64,000 nucleotides of DNA from Kappaphycus alvarezii (GCA_002205965.3 NADL03000590.1:1555001-1619000); one strand, 5' to 3'; positions 10,516 through 22,571 are shown, counted from the stretch's first letter. Numbers and translations are program-made. The notes: generated by a model from the letters alone, not told the origin.

Positions 10516-11654
10516 GCCTAAAATAAAAGCAAATGGAATCATCATTTAAGGTTCTTCCCAAACATATCCATCATCATGCCAAGCTTTGCAAGTTCCAGGT
10601 CCTGATCGCTTATAACGCCTCTCGACGTTCCTCTCGTTACTTCTCCTTTTATTTTACTTCCATTTCCAATTTTTTCTTTCTCAAAGGCTCACTTCTCCTT
10701 GTCAAATTCGATACGGGCAAGGTCCGTGTCATGTAGGTGCATTGAAAATCTCTCTAGCTCTCCCGAAAATCCTCCCACTAGCTACAATTTCTGGAGGCGT
10801 CCTCCAGAGGATCTATCTCACTCGATTTCCCGCTGTTTCCGTCAGTCTCTGCACGTGGCCAAGGTATGGAGTTCCCTCCCAACCCGCTCCTTCTCATCAT
10901 CAAGCTACTTTGCAACCATTATTTTCCACCCCCGCCCCTCGCCCCTCGCCTCGTGCCTGCATCACCTCGCGCTTCCTTGCAGACCATTAGTAGTTCGTCC
11001 ATTTCACCCACCTCTCCTCCTACGCCTGATCAGAGCTGGTCCCGTTTGCTTGATCTGTCGAAAGTAGACTGCAGGAGCCTATAGCAGTCTTGGACACACT
11101 TACCCGTCACCGGTTCCCTCATGACCGGGTTCTAATGTGCCCGCTCTGCGTCGTCTTCTTCAAATTTTTTACTAACATTTCCAAATGTGGCTGTATGCGC
11201 CTTTGTAGCCGCAACTTCCCGCACAAGGCTCAAATATTCTTCAGGAGAGAACCTCTCGTGTCTTCCTTTCTTCTCCTTTTTGGCGTTACGCGGATAAACG
11301 TGACGTCGTTTTCTGCTGCTGCGGAAGGTAAAACTGTGTCTTCAACCAGAGAGAAAGCAGGACAGTGAGTGGAGGGACCGTGAGGTTGATTACCGGTGCG
11401 GTTGGGATGAGTTCTTGGGTGGTAGAAATGGTTGCAGTACCGAACATGCTTCTTTATGTAGCTGTGAGATCTCTTTTCTGTGTGACATTTAGGGGCCCTG
11501 CTGAAGTGGTAGGTGTTGGGGACGTGTTTGATTTTGTTCCATTCAAGAACTTAGCTGCACCGCTTGGTTCATGTTGCGAAGTGTTCATGAGTAGTGAGAG
11601 GAGGGATGGTCGGCGACGGGATCAGGGCGGTTGTACTTGACAGGAATAACGGGC
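10516..11654. other. Unrecognised; pyrimidine-rich block
   Basis: Plus-strand frames at 10699-11067 and 11090-11640 are open but rich in Ser, Pro and Leu because the DNA at about 10860-11030 is C/T-rich. Three overlapping frames are open there at once, which speaks against real coding. The frame 11090-11368 followed by 11365-11640 resembles no family known to me. I see no domain here. Confidence 0.25.
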
Positions 11655-12545
11655 CTGGAAAGGCAGTCACGATGTTTGGAAACGATGAGGGGTTATTGTG
11701 AAGGAGCGTGGGTAGGGCTCTGAAAGCGGTCAATAGTGATGGTACACGGTGGGGGGTGATAGTGAAAGAGCGGGGAGGCTCTTGACATGTTGTCGAGAGC
11801 TTAGAAAAGGGTGGTAGGGATTTTAAAGCAGTAAGGGGGTCTCAAAGGCGGTCAAAATGGACGGTAACCAGTCGAGATAATGGTGAAGGAGCGTGTGTGA
11901 TTTCAAAGGCGGTCACGAGTGCTAGAAAACGATGGGCGGGATTTTGTAGGAGTGAGGGGTGCAAAGGCCGCCAAAATTTTCAGGATACGTTTTGCAAGGA
12001 TTGGGCATCTAAATGCTGTAAATAGTGTTGAGAAATGGAGTGTTGGGATGGTGAAAGAACAAGTGGGCTTATATATAGGAAAAATGGTCGGCAAACGGAC
12101 GGGAGGGACGCATAGGGAGCACGGGGGACTCAAAGGCGTTCAATTCAAGGAAAGTTTGAGTAGATGGTGAAAAATCTAGGAGGCTTTCAAAGGCGGTGTG
12201 TTGGTAAAAGGTTTGGAGTGATGATCAAGGAGAAGAACAAGCTAGAAAGGCAGTTAGGAGTGTGGGAAGCGATGAAAGAATGACGGGGAAGAGGTCAGTA
12301 AGCATTCAAAGCCGATCTTGAGTGTTGCAGAATATTGGAGGATAGGTGGAAGGGGTATTCTGAGAAGGATTACGTGCGGATGGAGATTGAGACGGACCCC
12401 CAAAAGCGGCCATGAGGTCTCTTAACAGTTTTAGGGAGTGGTGAAAGAGAGCAGAGTGCTGCAAGGGCGCTCAAGGTGGTTGGAAACGGTGGGTAGGACA
12501 ACTAAGGAGAGGGGGGCATGAAATGGGATCCAAATGTGACCTGAA
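11655..12545. repeat. Degenerate minisatellite, unit near 57-62 bp, about 14 units
   Basis: A phrase close to CAAAGGCGGTCAAGAGTG recurs at about 11660, 11720, 11845, 11905, 11960, 12130, 12187, 12245, 12307, 12402 and 12463. It is usually followed by a GAAACGATGGG-like segment and a GTGAAGGAGCGTGGGG-like segment before the next unit. Spacing is mostly 57-62 bases, with some gaps near 95-120 that look like merged or expanded units. Units diverge strongly from one another, so the array is old. The plus strand is G/A-rich. Open frames within it (for example 11919-12170) are products of the repeat and not genes. Confidence 0.65.
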
Positions 12546-12756
12546 CAGGTGAACAAGCGAAGGATTGAGCGTAGAGGGACCCCTTTTAGTGTAGTTTTTC
12601 CGCCAATTTACTTTCTCACGGATCGTGAATAACGGGCAGGATATGAGCTTTGTTAATCACAACTGAAAGGGATTTTTCAGTAATGAATTACAGTTTGTTA
12701 TTAATTTGTAAAATTTAGTCATATTTAATTCTGAAAAGTGAATATATAAGCTCACA
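12546..12756. other. AT-rich spacer
   Basis: Nothing recognisable lies between the minisatellite and the copia fragment. Confidence 0.4.
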
Positions 12757-12905
12757 AATAGAATTTTGTACTAGATTAATATCATATAAATATCTTGGCA
12801 CTCCTGCTGAGCTGTAACAGAAGCTGCACTGTAACAGCGAACCATTTGCTTTCTGCGCTGGCAACATCAACTCCAAAATAAATTTCTAGCTGCTGAAACT
12901 ATTTA
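12757..12905 (-). pseudogene. Copia fragment matching the 3' end of copia 1
   Basis: The stretch around TTTTGTACTAGATTAAT..CATATAAATATCT and GAGCTGTAACAGAAGCTGC matches 2845-2990 in the same orientation. That is the C-terminal codons of the copia 1 RNase H segment. No coding frame survives. It shows a second, mostly lost copy of the same family. Confidence 0.5.
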
Positions 12906-13138
12906 CTAAACGGTGAGTGAAATTAAATTTACTGAAAGACATGATAACGTACAGTACTTAAGTTGCCGTTCCCCCTAGAAATTATGTACTCGATGTAAAA
13001 TCACATAAAAGGTAATCGCTCATAGGCGATATCGTTGGGCCTCCACCCGAGCCGCAATCAACTGCGTAGATACCTCCTGTGGCCAGCAGCAAGTACATGA
13101 GTCACCTATTCGCAGTTCTTGCAAACCTCATATAATGT
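12906..13138. other. Spacer, nothing recognised
   Basis: No gene or repeat is evident, apart from one CGTACAGTACTT motif near 12950. Confidence 0.4.
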
Positions 13139-13383
13139 TGTTACAACTCACGCGGCTTCGTTATTTGTCACTATGGGAATAGTGATGATGGAAACACGGC
13201 TCTGCCTCCCTCTGATGGGACCGCAGGCCTTCCTTTACTCCGAAGACTCTACTTAAGCTCCTTGTTTCAACTTTGGCGTCCTTTTGCCCTTTCAATTAAA
13301 ATAAGTGCACTACTTAACATGGTAAACACCCTTTCGGTATGTAGCAATCTTGTACGTCACAGCAGAAGCTGTATGTCACAACA
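13139..13383 (-). repeat. 3' LTR of gypsy element 3
   Basis: It starts TGTTACAACTCACGCGG and ends GTCACAACA, so the termini are TGTT..AACA. It aligns without gaps to 16694-16938, with about 32 differences over 245 bases by hand (about 13%). Confidence 0.75.
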
Positions 13384-13741
13384 TGGCCCAAGAAGTTAGC
13401 GTTAGTTTTAATTAACTACAGTCAGTTAAAGTTACAGATTCTGCGGGCCTTGGCCTTCAAACTCCGCTGCAGGCGCTGGTTAGAAAGTCTTCTAAGAGCT
13501 CGGGGATATATATTCAAACACTGAGCTCAGTTGCTCCCAAATTTGATCGACGGCATCCGGCAAACCTTATCATTCAACTAGATCGAAATTTTACCGTTTT
13601 AGTGCGAATACTACGTAACTCCTTTGCGCTCTGGTACGTTTTCTCATAGAGCTCTGGATATTCCAATAGCTGGGGGTCAGCAGCTTCATTCTGTAGCGCT
13701 TCTCTATCAAAGATAATCCCTGCGCACGTGTACTATCTTTT

Positions 13742-14816
13742 CTACTCTTCCTCTCGGAAGCTACTCAACATCATAAACCCATGTGTATTAAGTTCCAACG
13801 ATTTTATGGGACCCCTCCAACAGAATTGCATTTTGTGCCCGTGTTGCTGAGCTTTGCGTACTAGCAAGTAGTCCCCTATACCAAAGGTGACTGGGCTCAA
13901 ATTTGTCTGTTCATTGTGTCTGACAATGAAATCTTTTCGATGCGCTGACACTTTCTCGCTCACATCTCTATGCATACTGTCCAGTGCAATCTTTGCTTGC
14001 TTTATATCCGCATGTTGCCTTGCGCGGACTTCTGACAGCGTTTGGTGGTTCCTCTGTACCTCTCCATAGCCATAGCCAGAGTAGCGGTCTAGTAGGCATA
14101 TGTCACGTGAATACCTCCAATGGTGAGCGATAAACTACTGTAGCACTCTGACGCAGTCCTAGCGACTTCAGCGGCCCCTGGTTCAAGATGTTCTGCACAA
14201 ACTCCGAAACAGCAGGCAAGTCCTTTGAATCGAGACGACACGCATGTAGTACGGAGAAACACGCAAGTTTTACTTCTCGGCACACTTTCTCGACTGTCCC
14301 ATTGGCGCACGGGGAGTACTTAGCAGTGAGGCTATTGCTTATTTTCTGCTCCTGGGCTATGAATTTGAACAGTTAATTCTTAAAATGGGTCCCTTGACCT
14401 GATTCCATAAACTAAATCTCCTCTAATATCGCAATCCAAGTACACAGTGCATCAGCGGTAGCTTCTCTTGAGGTTGCACTCGTGAGTCAGCCCCAAGTGA
14501 ATGAAATGAGGTCATCCCTAAAGAGTAGTATATACTGTAGATCTTCTACACTATCGCCCATATACGGAAAGTCTAAATATATCATTTCATTCGGCTTTTC
14601 ACCATGTAGCGCTGAGCCTAAAGGAAGAGGACCGGTCTCCCCTTTACGACTCACTAGACGCTGCAAGCAAACTTGTTCAAAGTCGCGTGCATCTGGCGTC
14701 GTTCCTTGCCAGGTAAAGTTCTCACGAAGTATACTTTTGGTTGCATCTATTCTCCGGTGTTCGACATTTCCGCATTGTGATAGGATGAGTATCTTTAGCT
14801 TCAGTTTGGGACCCAT
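13742..14816 (-). pseudogene. Gypsy 3 integrase
   Basis: The minus frame 14487-14816 has the HHCC zinc finger (CGNVEHRRIDATKSILRENF then DFEQVCLQRLV) and the start of the catalytic core with EMIYLDFPYMG, whose Asp is the first of the DDE triad, then LLFRDD. The frame 14103-14285 carries the segment around the catalytic Glu (VCREVKLACFSVL after CANGTVEK in the adjoining sequence) and ends YRSPLEVFT. The frame 13742-13975 has VTFGIGDYLLVRKAQQHGHK and WRGPIKSL, the GPY/F-type C-terminal module. Integrase joins element cDNA to host DNA. The second Asp segment around 14380 is broken by stops. I see no chromodomain after it. Confidence 0.65.
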
Positions 14817-15642
14817 ATTAATGAGCTATCATACAGCAACTCGCCACTACCCTTCCTCAAGTGGGACGGTGCGTCGTGCTTGAACTGCAAAAGCCTGATC
14901 TCTTCCATGCTACTCCATTCCACTTTGTCTATGGGCGGAGACACCTGGGCTGCAGTCTGTACTATACTGAACACTTTGATAGTGCTGAGGTTTTGTTTTC
15001 TATCCCCCCTCGTCCACCTAGTGAGTATATCCGCGAAAAATTTCTTATGCCCAGGAATTTGCTCAATTTTGTACTTAACCTTAAAGAGGAAACATGCCAC
15101 CGATAAAACTTCGCCACAGTTTGCTGGTCAATAGACGGCTGCATCGCATATGGCGCAAACACGAACAGTAGATCCCGATAGTCGGGAAAAAAATGTACGG
15201 GGTGCTTTTCCATGAAAATATAATCTTACTTATCGAACGTTTTGATAATCGCGAATTCTTCCTGCTCATAAGTGCTCCAGTTACATTGGAATTCCTTAAA
15301 AGAAACACCTAGAAATTCAAGCCGCTTGTGCTTTTGCTGATTGAACGGCCAATTCGACGTTTTAGGATCTGCCCGGGTGACCATCCCCGACCAGTGGTTG
15401 TCCGAGGCATCCTTGAACATAAATATGGTTTTCCACTTCTGGCGGAAAAAGAAATAAACGGCACTGAGCATATTGTCCCCGCTCTCAGCATGCAGATTGA
15501 ACTCGTCTATCCATGATTTCAAATTATCCCAGAGCTCCTTAAAAAGTGGTTCCAATGTCGATTGGAAATGTGCTGCAGCATTAGTCAATCCAGGAATTAC
15601 TCTAGTAGATGAAAATTCCCTTCCGGGCACGCCACTCCACAT
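14817..15642 (-). pseudogene. Gypsy 3 RT end and RNase H
   Basis: The frame 15226-15642 starts in RT (NAAAHFQSTLEPLFKELWDN, then WIDEFNLHAESGDNML, the position of the YxDD box, here IDEF). It passes directly into RNase H (FKDASDNHWSGMVT), skipping the usual RT connection of more than 100 residues. RNase H continues in other frames through TDYRDLLFVFAP (near 15180) to KKFFADILTRWTRG at about 15040. The abrupt join argues for an internal deletion rather than divergence. The IDEF in place of xxDD is a changed catalytic site. Confidence 0.6.
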
Positions 15643-16043
15643 GCGCGAAAAGATTTAGGGTGTAGAGGCAACTGACAATATCCGTGCACAAAGTCTATCA
15701 AGGCGAAGAACCAACTCCCGGCGAAGTCCTGTACTTCCAAGTCCATATGTGGCATCGGCCACGACTGTTTAATCGTAGCAGAATTAACAGGTCGAAGATC
15801 GATCGCACAGCGGAACATGGCCTTCAAGCCTGTCTTCAGCACTAACAGTGGTGCTGCTTGCCAATCCGCATGGTAGTTTGGGATGAATATCTCAAGCTTC
15901 ACTAGTTTAGCTGTATACGCTTTTAGAAAAGCCCGTTGTGGCGCCGGGTACCAACGCGCCTTGGCTTTCACCTGCCGCATGTCAGGATCTAATTTGATCA
16001 TCATCGGCGGTAGTCGGACTGGATCGGATTTCCCCGGCCACAA
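15597..16043 (-). pseudogene. Gypsy 3 reverse transcriptase, fingers and palm
   Basis: This 148-codon frame contains PMMIKLDPDMRQVKAKARWY, DWQAAPLLVLKTGLKAMFRC, AIDLRPVNSATIKQSWPMPH and FFALIDFVHGYCQLPL. These are the ordered RT blocks of Ty3 elements; the first catalytic Asp block (LIDFVHGY) is intact. It ends near HLLE, and the next part continues in the shifted frame 15226-15642. Confidence 0.7.
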
Positions 16044-16580
16044 TCTAAAATAGACTTGAACTCATTAATCATACCGGATAGCGTCTCCACACTCTCAATC
16101 GACATGCCATTTTCGCTTGCTTGCTTAATTAATCCCTGAAACTCCTGTTCTATGAACTCGGGTTCATCGTTGCCAAGATTAATGTAGACGGGTGACTTAT
16201 CTAAGCCATCGTCGCCCTCAGAGGCATTACTGTGGAATACTCCACCATGCCTCAGTGAGCGAATAAGTCCCGAATTCTGCGCTTGTCTCTTCTTTGCTTC
16301 CTCAGATAACGCATCACGTATATCAATTATCCCATCATTGCGGTCACAGGCCACTACTAAAATGGCCTTGCTGTAACATCAGACAGACTGTAACAACTCC
16401 CTGCCAATAATGAACTCATCAAATGCCGCTTTTCTCACCTTCCACACCAAGAACCGTAGCATTAGCATAGTTACATGCCTGATGCGTAGCTGTTCGTCCA
16501 GTATGACCTCATGTGTACATATGATCGCATCGGAATCCTTACCACTACCCGGATACAACTACAGTGGGGACAGCTATATC
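16001..16580 (-). pseudogene. Gypsy 3 protease end and protease-RT linker
   Basis: The frame 16001-16354 (117 codons) is an acidic linker upstream of RT. Immediately before it on the minus strand, through a stop, the reading LDEQLRIRHVTMLMLRFLVW and FDEFIIGRELLQSV gives the last half of a retropepsin (the IIGRxLL block). The catalytic DTGA end of the protease and all of gag are absent before the right LTR. Confidence 0.5.
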
Positions 16581-16693
16581 AACTAAGGAGAAGGCAATGC
16601 TTCCTTAATGTGAGGGAAAATATTAGCTGTAATCAAATTAATGTCCGTCATAGTACAACGTTGTCGAGGTCGGTTTCTAGAAACAGTAATTAG

Positions 16694-16938
16694 TGTTTCA
16701 ACTCACGCGGCTTCGTTCCTTGTCACTATGGGAACAATGATGATGGGCACACGGCTCTGCCTCCCGATGTTGGGGCCGCAGGTCTGCCTTTACTCCGAGA
16801 ACTCTACTTAAGCTCCTTGTTTCAACTTTGGCGCCCTTTCGCCCTTTCAATTAAAATACGTAGACTACCTAACACAGTAAACAACCTTTCGGTATCTAAT
16901 CATAGTGTACTTCACAGCAGAAGCTGTACGTCACAACA
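16694..16938 (-). repeat. 5' LTR of gypsy element 3
   Basis: This is the partner of 13139-13383, with the same length of 245 bases and TGTT..AACA ends. Confidence 0.75.
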
Positions 16939-19904
16939 GTGTTCACAAAGCTTGGACGATATTCGGGGTAGAACCTAGCGGAGGTTAAGTCGGTTGTCAA
17001 GTTTGCCAACCCTGTATAGGGTTCAAAAGGCTTGCGCGAAAGTAGGAACTCAATTTCCACGTGGGGGTTATAGTCGATAAGCTCGAAGTGCAATCCGCAC
17101 GTGGGGATGCTATGCGGTAACTATTTAGTCGGTCAGACCCCACTTGGGAGCTGATGCGTCGATGGCGGAATCGGAAACGGTTCGTTTCACCCAAATAGTG
17201 AGATAGTCTACAGGAAGCAAGTGCTGTCGGCAGAGTTCATCTTCTTCACCGTGAATGACCTTGAGGCTGGCTTGCGTCATGCCAGAACTCTTGGGCCTAC
17301 TCCGCGGTAAACAAGACAGTATTTATCCGGCAGCGAAGAAATTCTAAGCTAACAGCACTTAATAGCTGCAAGTACACGTAATAGCTGTAGGTGAATTACT
17401 ACATATAGCGCTATTAGCGTGCCACACACCCAAAGTTCTCGTCGCTGCTAGAATAGAGAGAGTCGGGTGTGATTTCGAACAGTTTGGAACAGTCTGCGGG
17501 CTGCGGGAAGCCCATAATGATAGTGCGGAATTAACTCGTCCAAATTTGATCTCCACCGTGTCGGTGGGAAGCGATGGTAGTTGCTCAAAACAAGTACTAA
17601 ATTTTATTTTGCCCAATAATATCAAGTCGCCTCAAGATACTCCTGATTGCTTTGAGTGCCGACCTATGGCGGCAATCTTAGCTTAATGGGCATCCACTAA
17701 AGGGTTATAAAGTATATGGTGGCAAATCTTTATGGGTTTTACAATATTGCACAGATGCGTGCAGCAAAAAAGGGGGTCAATTGTAGCAATGAAGTCGAAT
17801 ATAATTTCATACGGGTAGGGGTCTTCAGCCCTGCAGAGTGAGGCTTTGTCTTTTTCATCTACGACCGCGGATTTCTCATCCTCCATGCGTTATACAGTAG
17901 GATTTTTAACAAAACTCCCTGAATGTACGGATTGCTGCCCCGAGGGAGGCTGTGGAAGTAATACGCTTGTCTGAGTGAATGAAAGAAGTGCAGTGGTTCA
18001 GAGGTGTGGGAGAATAGTTACACAAAGAAGGTACCTAGTTGGGATTGGAAGAGGTGATTATACTAGTCTTCCACATCAAAGAACACATATACATAATGTT
18101 TGGGGGGGAAACTGAAATAGAGAGGGCGGCACGCGTAGCGCTGGAGATCGAAGAGTCTATCTGCTCGAATATTCCTTTTTCTTCGTGTTGGTATGGTAAA
18201 GTAGGTCGGAAGCGGACGTTGAATTCGCCGTGCAGGGATTGAGTGTCCCTGGAGACAAATTATGCGGCAAAGTCCGTGACTAAGAAACATGCTGACTGCG
18301 TGAAGTGGTCTCGCGGCTAGAATAACCACCACCAAATGTGGGCCGGCGCATGGGTGTGTGATGCAAGCGATATAATTGACGCGAACTTCGCGCTAACGTC
18401 GATTATCAGCAGGAAGTATTTCTTCCCATTCAAACCTGGAGGGTGGAAGCTTTCTGCAATATTGGAGCATATTTCATCATCGGGTACATAGCTGTGACCG
18501 ATGCGAGGGTGTAGTTCCCGACGTAATTTGGTCTGGAAGCAAGCGATTCAGTTGAGCTTGATTTCCGCCTACAGGCAATCGAAGATGCGCCTGTAGACGT
18601 TATAAAGTTTTTCGCTACTGTTGTTGTAAAACTGATATGGAGGCCGTTAATCTTGTGCTCATCAGAGTCGTGAGACTTCGGCCAACTGATCCGTGAGAAT
18701 TCTAATAGGGAAATGTTGTCGGAAACATTTGCCGCTCCTGTTAGGACCGCTTAGGTGGGTTTAGGTATACTGTTGGAGCGTAGGGTGGGGTCTGGTGCTG
18801 TCAGAGTCGGCTGTTTCTGACTCATAAGGGTGCACTAGAAATTTCCATCTTGGCATCATGAATTCGTTCAATTAATGACCGGACCGGACCAATCTTGACC
18901 TCGACGGCGAATAGAGTATCAATAAACACGTTAGGGTATGTCAAAGCATGACTTTAGAAAATATACGTCATGTTCGTCGATTGCAACTACGCCAAGCCGC
19001 TTCACCTCCTTGAGCTCGTAAAGTAGGTTTTCCGAGTCATGAGGGCTGATCAGGGCTGTGAAGTGGATTTTACCTCCACTGGGAATAAATTGGCCCGTCT
19101 TTGTCTCTTTCTGAGTATGCATAACCCCGATAGGGGCATGGAAGTGGGATCGGGAGGGGCATGTAGCTAGGAAATTGGGGGATTATGGGTGGATGATGGA
19201 TACGCTTCGGTTTCGAGAAGGAACATAACGTGGTCCGAGGAGGAAGTTGAAGGGAATCGGGAAGTCTGGGTAGCGTGATTTGCTTGACGGCGCAGACAAA
19301 AATCGAGGTCCGCCCTCAGCTCCGTTTAAATAAAGATGAATTGAGCCTCTACAGGTGACAGTTACTTCTTTCAGATGGCTTCCCAGAGAGCGGAGTTTGG
19401 AAGTTTCTGCAGCTCATTGGGGAGTGGAGAGGCGTTAATGGAGACGATAAGGAGAAAAAAGCTGGCGTTTTGGAGAAAATGGCTTGGTAATGCCGTCAAT
19501 TGAGAGGAATTGGACATCAAACTCACGGAAAATAAGGGGAAATTTAAGGAAAGTAAGGTACGTAGAGAACAGCATGGTTGCCATGAAGTGTTATATTAGA
19601 TGGAACGTGGGTTCTCATGAGGGCCCTGAAGAAAAACCATTCGAGAGTGTTCTCCTCTTTGATCGAAGAAAAATAGGCTGCAATAATGTCATCGCAAATG
19701 ACCTTGTGAAAGTGTAGGTACTCAGCCACTTTTTTGGTACTGATTGTAAGGGTTTACACGTCGCGCTGAAGTTTAACGCACTTCTGCGGGGATTTTTCGA
19801 TTAATAATGCCCTGATTTTGGATACAAAATGAGCTCTGGTGAGGTACTATGTTGTTGTGGGTACTTTCTGACGGGCTGCATTGGTAGCACGCGTCATCCT
19901 AAAG
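16939..19904. other. About 3 kb without a recognisable gene
   Basis: Base composition here is less AT-rich than in the 36-51 kb block, and several minus-strand frames of 60-90 codons are open (17359-17625, 17683-17886, 18063-18335, 18931-19122, 19544-19729). Read in series they do not give a known domain order. The piece at 18931-19122 (GKIHFTALISPHDSENLLYE) looks protein-like but I cannot name it. This may be a very decayed mobile element downstream of the LINE fragment at 19905-20480. Confidence 0.25.
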
Positions 19905-20480
19905 GAGGGGGGGGATTTTTTGGGTTTATTTAATGCATGGAAGATGTGGTCGGTTATATCCACGTGGCTAATACATTATGCGGGATAAGTCCTTGCTGAT
20001 GGGTAACACTACAGTAAATGACCTTGCTTACAGGGCCGGCTCAATGCCGGCGAGCAGGCATGCCGCGTTGGACATGACGGCCGCAGCAGCGTGCCTTTAG
20101 GTAGGCAACGCTCTAACCATCCCATAGGTCTTCATCGCTCGAACGGCCACGTTCCGCGCGACATAGGTTAGCACCGCATACGCGTCTGGGTACCAGCCTC
20201 CGAGGGTGGATATTTGGATAGGCACAAGCCTCCCTCTAGTAGCAGTCGCGAGAAGTGGTTCATACCTGCTACGTTTGGCGGAGATGGCTGCGTTGAGAGA
20301 AGTGAGTGGGTTGAAAGTACGCGCTCTCCTATTGGAGGGCGCAAGAGGATTGACGAACTTGACGTCCTAAAGCTGAAAATTGCGCTTATATTTTGTGCGA
20401 AGAACTTAGAATCTAAGTTGACATTGAATTTGGCGTTCCCGGCAAGCTTTCAGCATAATGCATAGATGAACTTGAATTCA
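19905..20480 (-). pseudogene. LINE-type RT protein C-terminus with 3' UTR
   Basis: Minus-strand translation from about 20400 reads FVNPLAPSNRRARTFNPLTS, then YEPLLATATRGRLVPIQIST, then LGGWYPDAYAVLTYVARNVA, and RHAAAAVMSNAACLLAGIEP. The pattern of a P..STLGGWxPDA block followed by an alanine-rich helix and RHAA..NAACLL is the C-terminal tail of LINE-type reverse transcriptase proteins. After the frame ends, the 3' UTR contains ACCGACCACATCTTCCATG, which recurs in the copies at 58-62 kb. The upstream RT is absent, so it is 5'-truncated. No poly-A tail is evident. Confidence 0.5.
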
Positions 20481-21326
20481 GGCAGTAAACGGGACCATAT
20501 GACGAAAGGGGGAATTGTTGGGGTGCTTTACTGATTAGGGATGACGAAAGTCTAGTATCTGGGGCTGTAGTGGCGTGGGAACAATGTTTCTAAGGGTTTT
20601 GAACATGGAGAGACTGTCCGTCATTCGTAATATTTTATATAGGCTGTACATATATGTATACTATACTGTACCTTCGTACAGTACAGTTCATTTCGCACTC
20701 AGTATTTGAAATCTGTAATCCAAATTTACAGTCGGATCAGATCAGAGAGGTCACAGTGTTGAACTTTATAATTCTTCCCAATACCGTGCGCCGTCGTCTT
20801 CTACGAGGCCCGATTTTTTTGAAGAAGACATACTACGTTGACCTGAGTCCATGGTATTGCCGTCGTGACTGCGCTGGCCTTTCGTTGTTAAAATCAGTTC
20901 TTCTCTTATCTATTTATCATCTATTACGGTATTAGTCTGATCGTAGAAGCTAATAAGAGAGCCTCAGTAGGACGAGTTTCATGACAGAGACCTACAGTTT
21001 GAGAATATACGAGACTTGGAGTTAGTAATCAGAAAAAGATGGGGGATCAGAGTGAGATATTACATAATAATATCGGGTAACGTGAAAATCAGTAAGTCAA
21101 ATATTCAAAAAAAAATTCTGAGGCAACGAAATATTTCGAGAAACCACTACTTTTGGCGATCTCGAAGACAAGGGAGAAGAAAGCGAAATGTGAAATTATA
21201 GTCAAAAGATCAAGAAGAAACACCATATTTATCCAGACAGTTTCTCTGGATCTTCGGATTTCATTGTGATGTGAATCTTGACGCATTAAAGTTGCACACA
21301 AAAAAGCCCTCATTTTAACCGAAGAT
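20481..21326. other. Spacer with paired ACTGTAC motifs
   Basis: No gene is recognised. Near 20660-20690 ACTGTAC and GTACAGT face each other across a 4-base spacer CTTC, giving an 8-bp stem. Confidence 0.35.
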
Positions 21327-22398
21327 GTGGTGCGCGCAATGAACGGACGAAGAGCCGAAACTCCTGTTCTTTCGGCTGAGCCACGGCGCGTAGGGTCAGG
21401 CCCGGATGTCCAGCGTCCCGGAAAGCGGTCAAGATTTGCATTGATTAATGAAGTTTCCCTGCGCGAAGTGCTGGAAAGGGAGGCATTACATGCGGAAGAG
21501 GGGACCCAACTGTCAACACCTAGAAATGCTGGAAATAATGGAGGGCAGGAGACATCAGTGATGGAAGACCACAGTAAAATGTCCGTGCCCGTGCATACCG
21601 AAACAGAAATTCGTGATGAGATGGCACTTTGTGTTGATAATCGAATATCCGATAGTTTTAATTCCACCATTGATAATGAAATTGTCCCAGTTGATCGCAA
21701 ACCATATGAGATTGACGGCATTGTACTTGGCAATGGACTACAGACAGGGGACCGACATCTTAAAAGGGAATGTGATATGGATCCTAAATACCTGTCAACG
21801 ACGCAAAGAGTTACTTTGGAATCGTGCGGCAGTTTTCTACTGCACCAGATTGTGGTATGAGGCCTGTTTCCTTCCCAACGAAAAATTTAGATGTATCGAA
21901 AAGTGATGCACCGAGTCTGTGCAACATGAATGGATGAAAGCCGCTAAGAAAGGGAGACTTAGAGCGTGCAAAAAAATATTTTGTGGTCGAGAAAATCTTC
22001 AAAAGTTGCAGAAAGAACCCATGGGTTGCTGTCATTACCGGGACCCTGGCCTGGTACAGTTTAAGGTTGCTGGTTGCAGTGACCTCATACCGCTTCGAGG
22101 AAAATTGGATTTCTTCCTATCATCTATTTTCATCGGAGTAAAGTATTTATGGGGTGACTCAGGGGTGGCTATTGCAAGGAAAAAACTTTGGAAATCCAGT
22201 ACAAAGCCAGCGAATCTTAAACAGGTGGGTAAAATGGTCCAAGGACTCGGACCAAAATTGGCGCTGCAAAAGCCCATCTTTCGGGCCGAACTACGCAAGA
22301 AAATGAGGTGGAAGACCTTCGAAATGATTGGTGACTCGAAAAGTGGTGTGTGGCTAGTAAGACTTGTGCGAACTTCAAAGCGGATTGTTGACTATTAA
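21327..22398 (+). CDS. Unrecognised ORF pair (177 and 159 codons)
   Basis: Two plus-strand frames, 21327-21860 and 21919-22398, are among the longest clean frames in the window. The first is acidic and hydrophilic, with a basic start (RRAETPVLSAEPRR). The second is basic, with clustered Lys and Arg (KAAKKGRLRACKKIF and LRKKMRWKTFEM). They lie in frames offset by one and are separated by 58 bases, so they may be one frameshifted gene or two exons. Immediately right is copia element 2 on the other strand. I do not recognise either product; a mobile-element accessory protein or a host fragment are both possible. Confidence 0.3.
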
Positions 22399-22571
22399 GT
22401 CCTTATTAATGCAAAAAGGGCATTATTTTGGACCTGGCGGCATGACTTATTATCCAATTGTGCGCCGATACCTTGCGCATGTGTGGTGTTTCAGACTTCT
22501 CCAATCCCGATCGAGCAGAGGTTAGGAAGATGGTAGAGAAAAATAAAATATGAGTAAATGATCCCAATCAC

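Larger units (their letters stand above)
13139..16938 (-). mobile_element. Ty3/gypsy element 3, internally deleted
   Basis: This element is bounded by 245-base LTRs (13139-13383 and 16694-16938). On the minus strand it carries the end of a protease, RT, RNase H, integrase zinc finger, integrase core and integrase C-terminal region. Gag and the start of the protease are missing, and the RT thumb is deleted (near 15470). At 3.8 kb it is much shorter than a complete gypsy element. The flanks AATGT and GTGTT do not form a clear target duplication. Stops in all segments make it dead. Confidence 0.75.

Noticed and set aside
10742-11084. Proline- and serine-rich plus frames
   Set aside because: Three overlapping frames are open at once over a C/T-rich stretch, which points to base composition and not coding.
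11655-12545. CRISPR-like array
   Set aside because: The repeats are degenerate, continuous units of about 60 bases without unique spacers or identical direct repeats, so this is a minisatellite.
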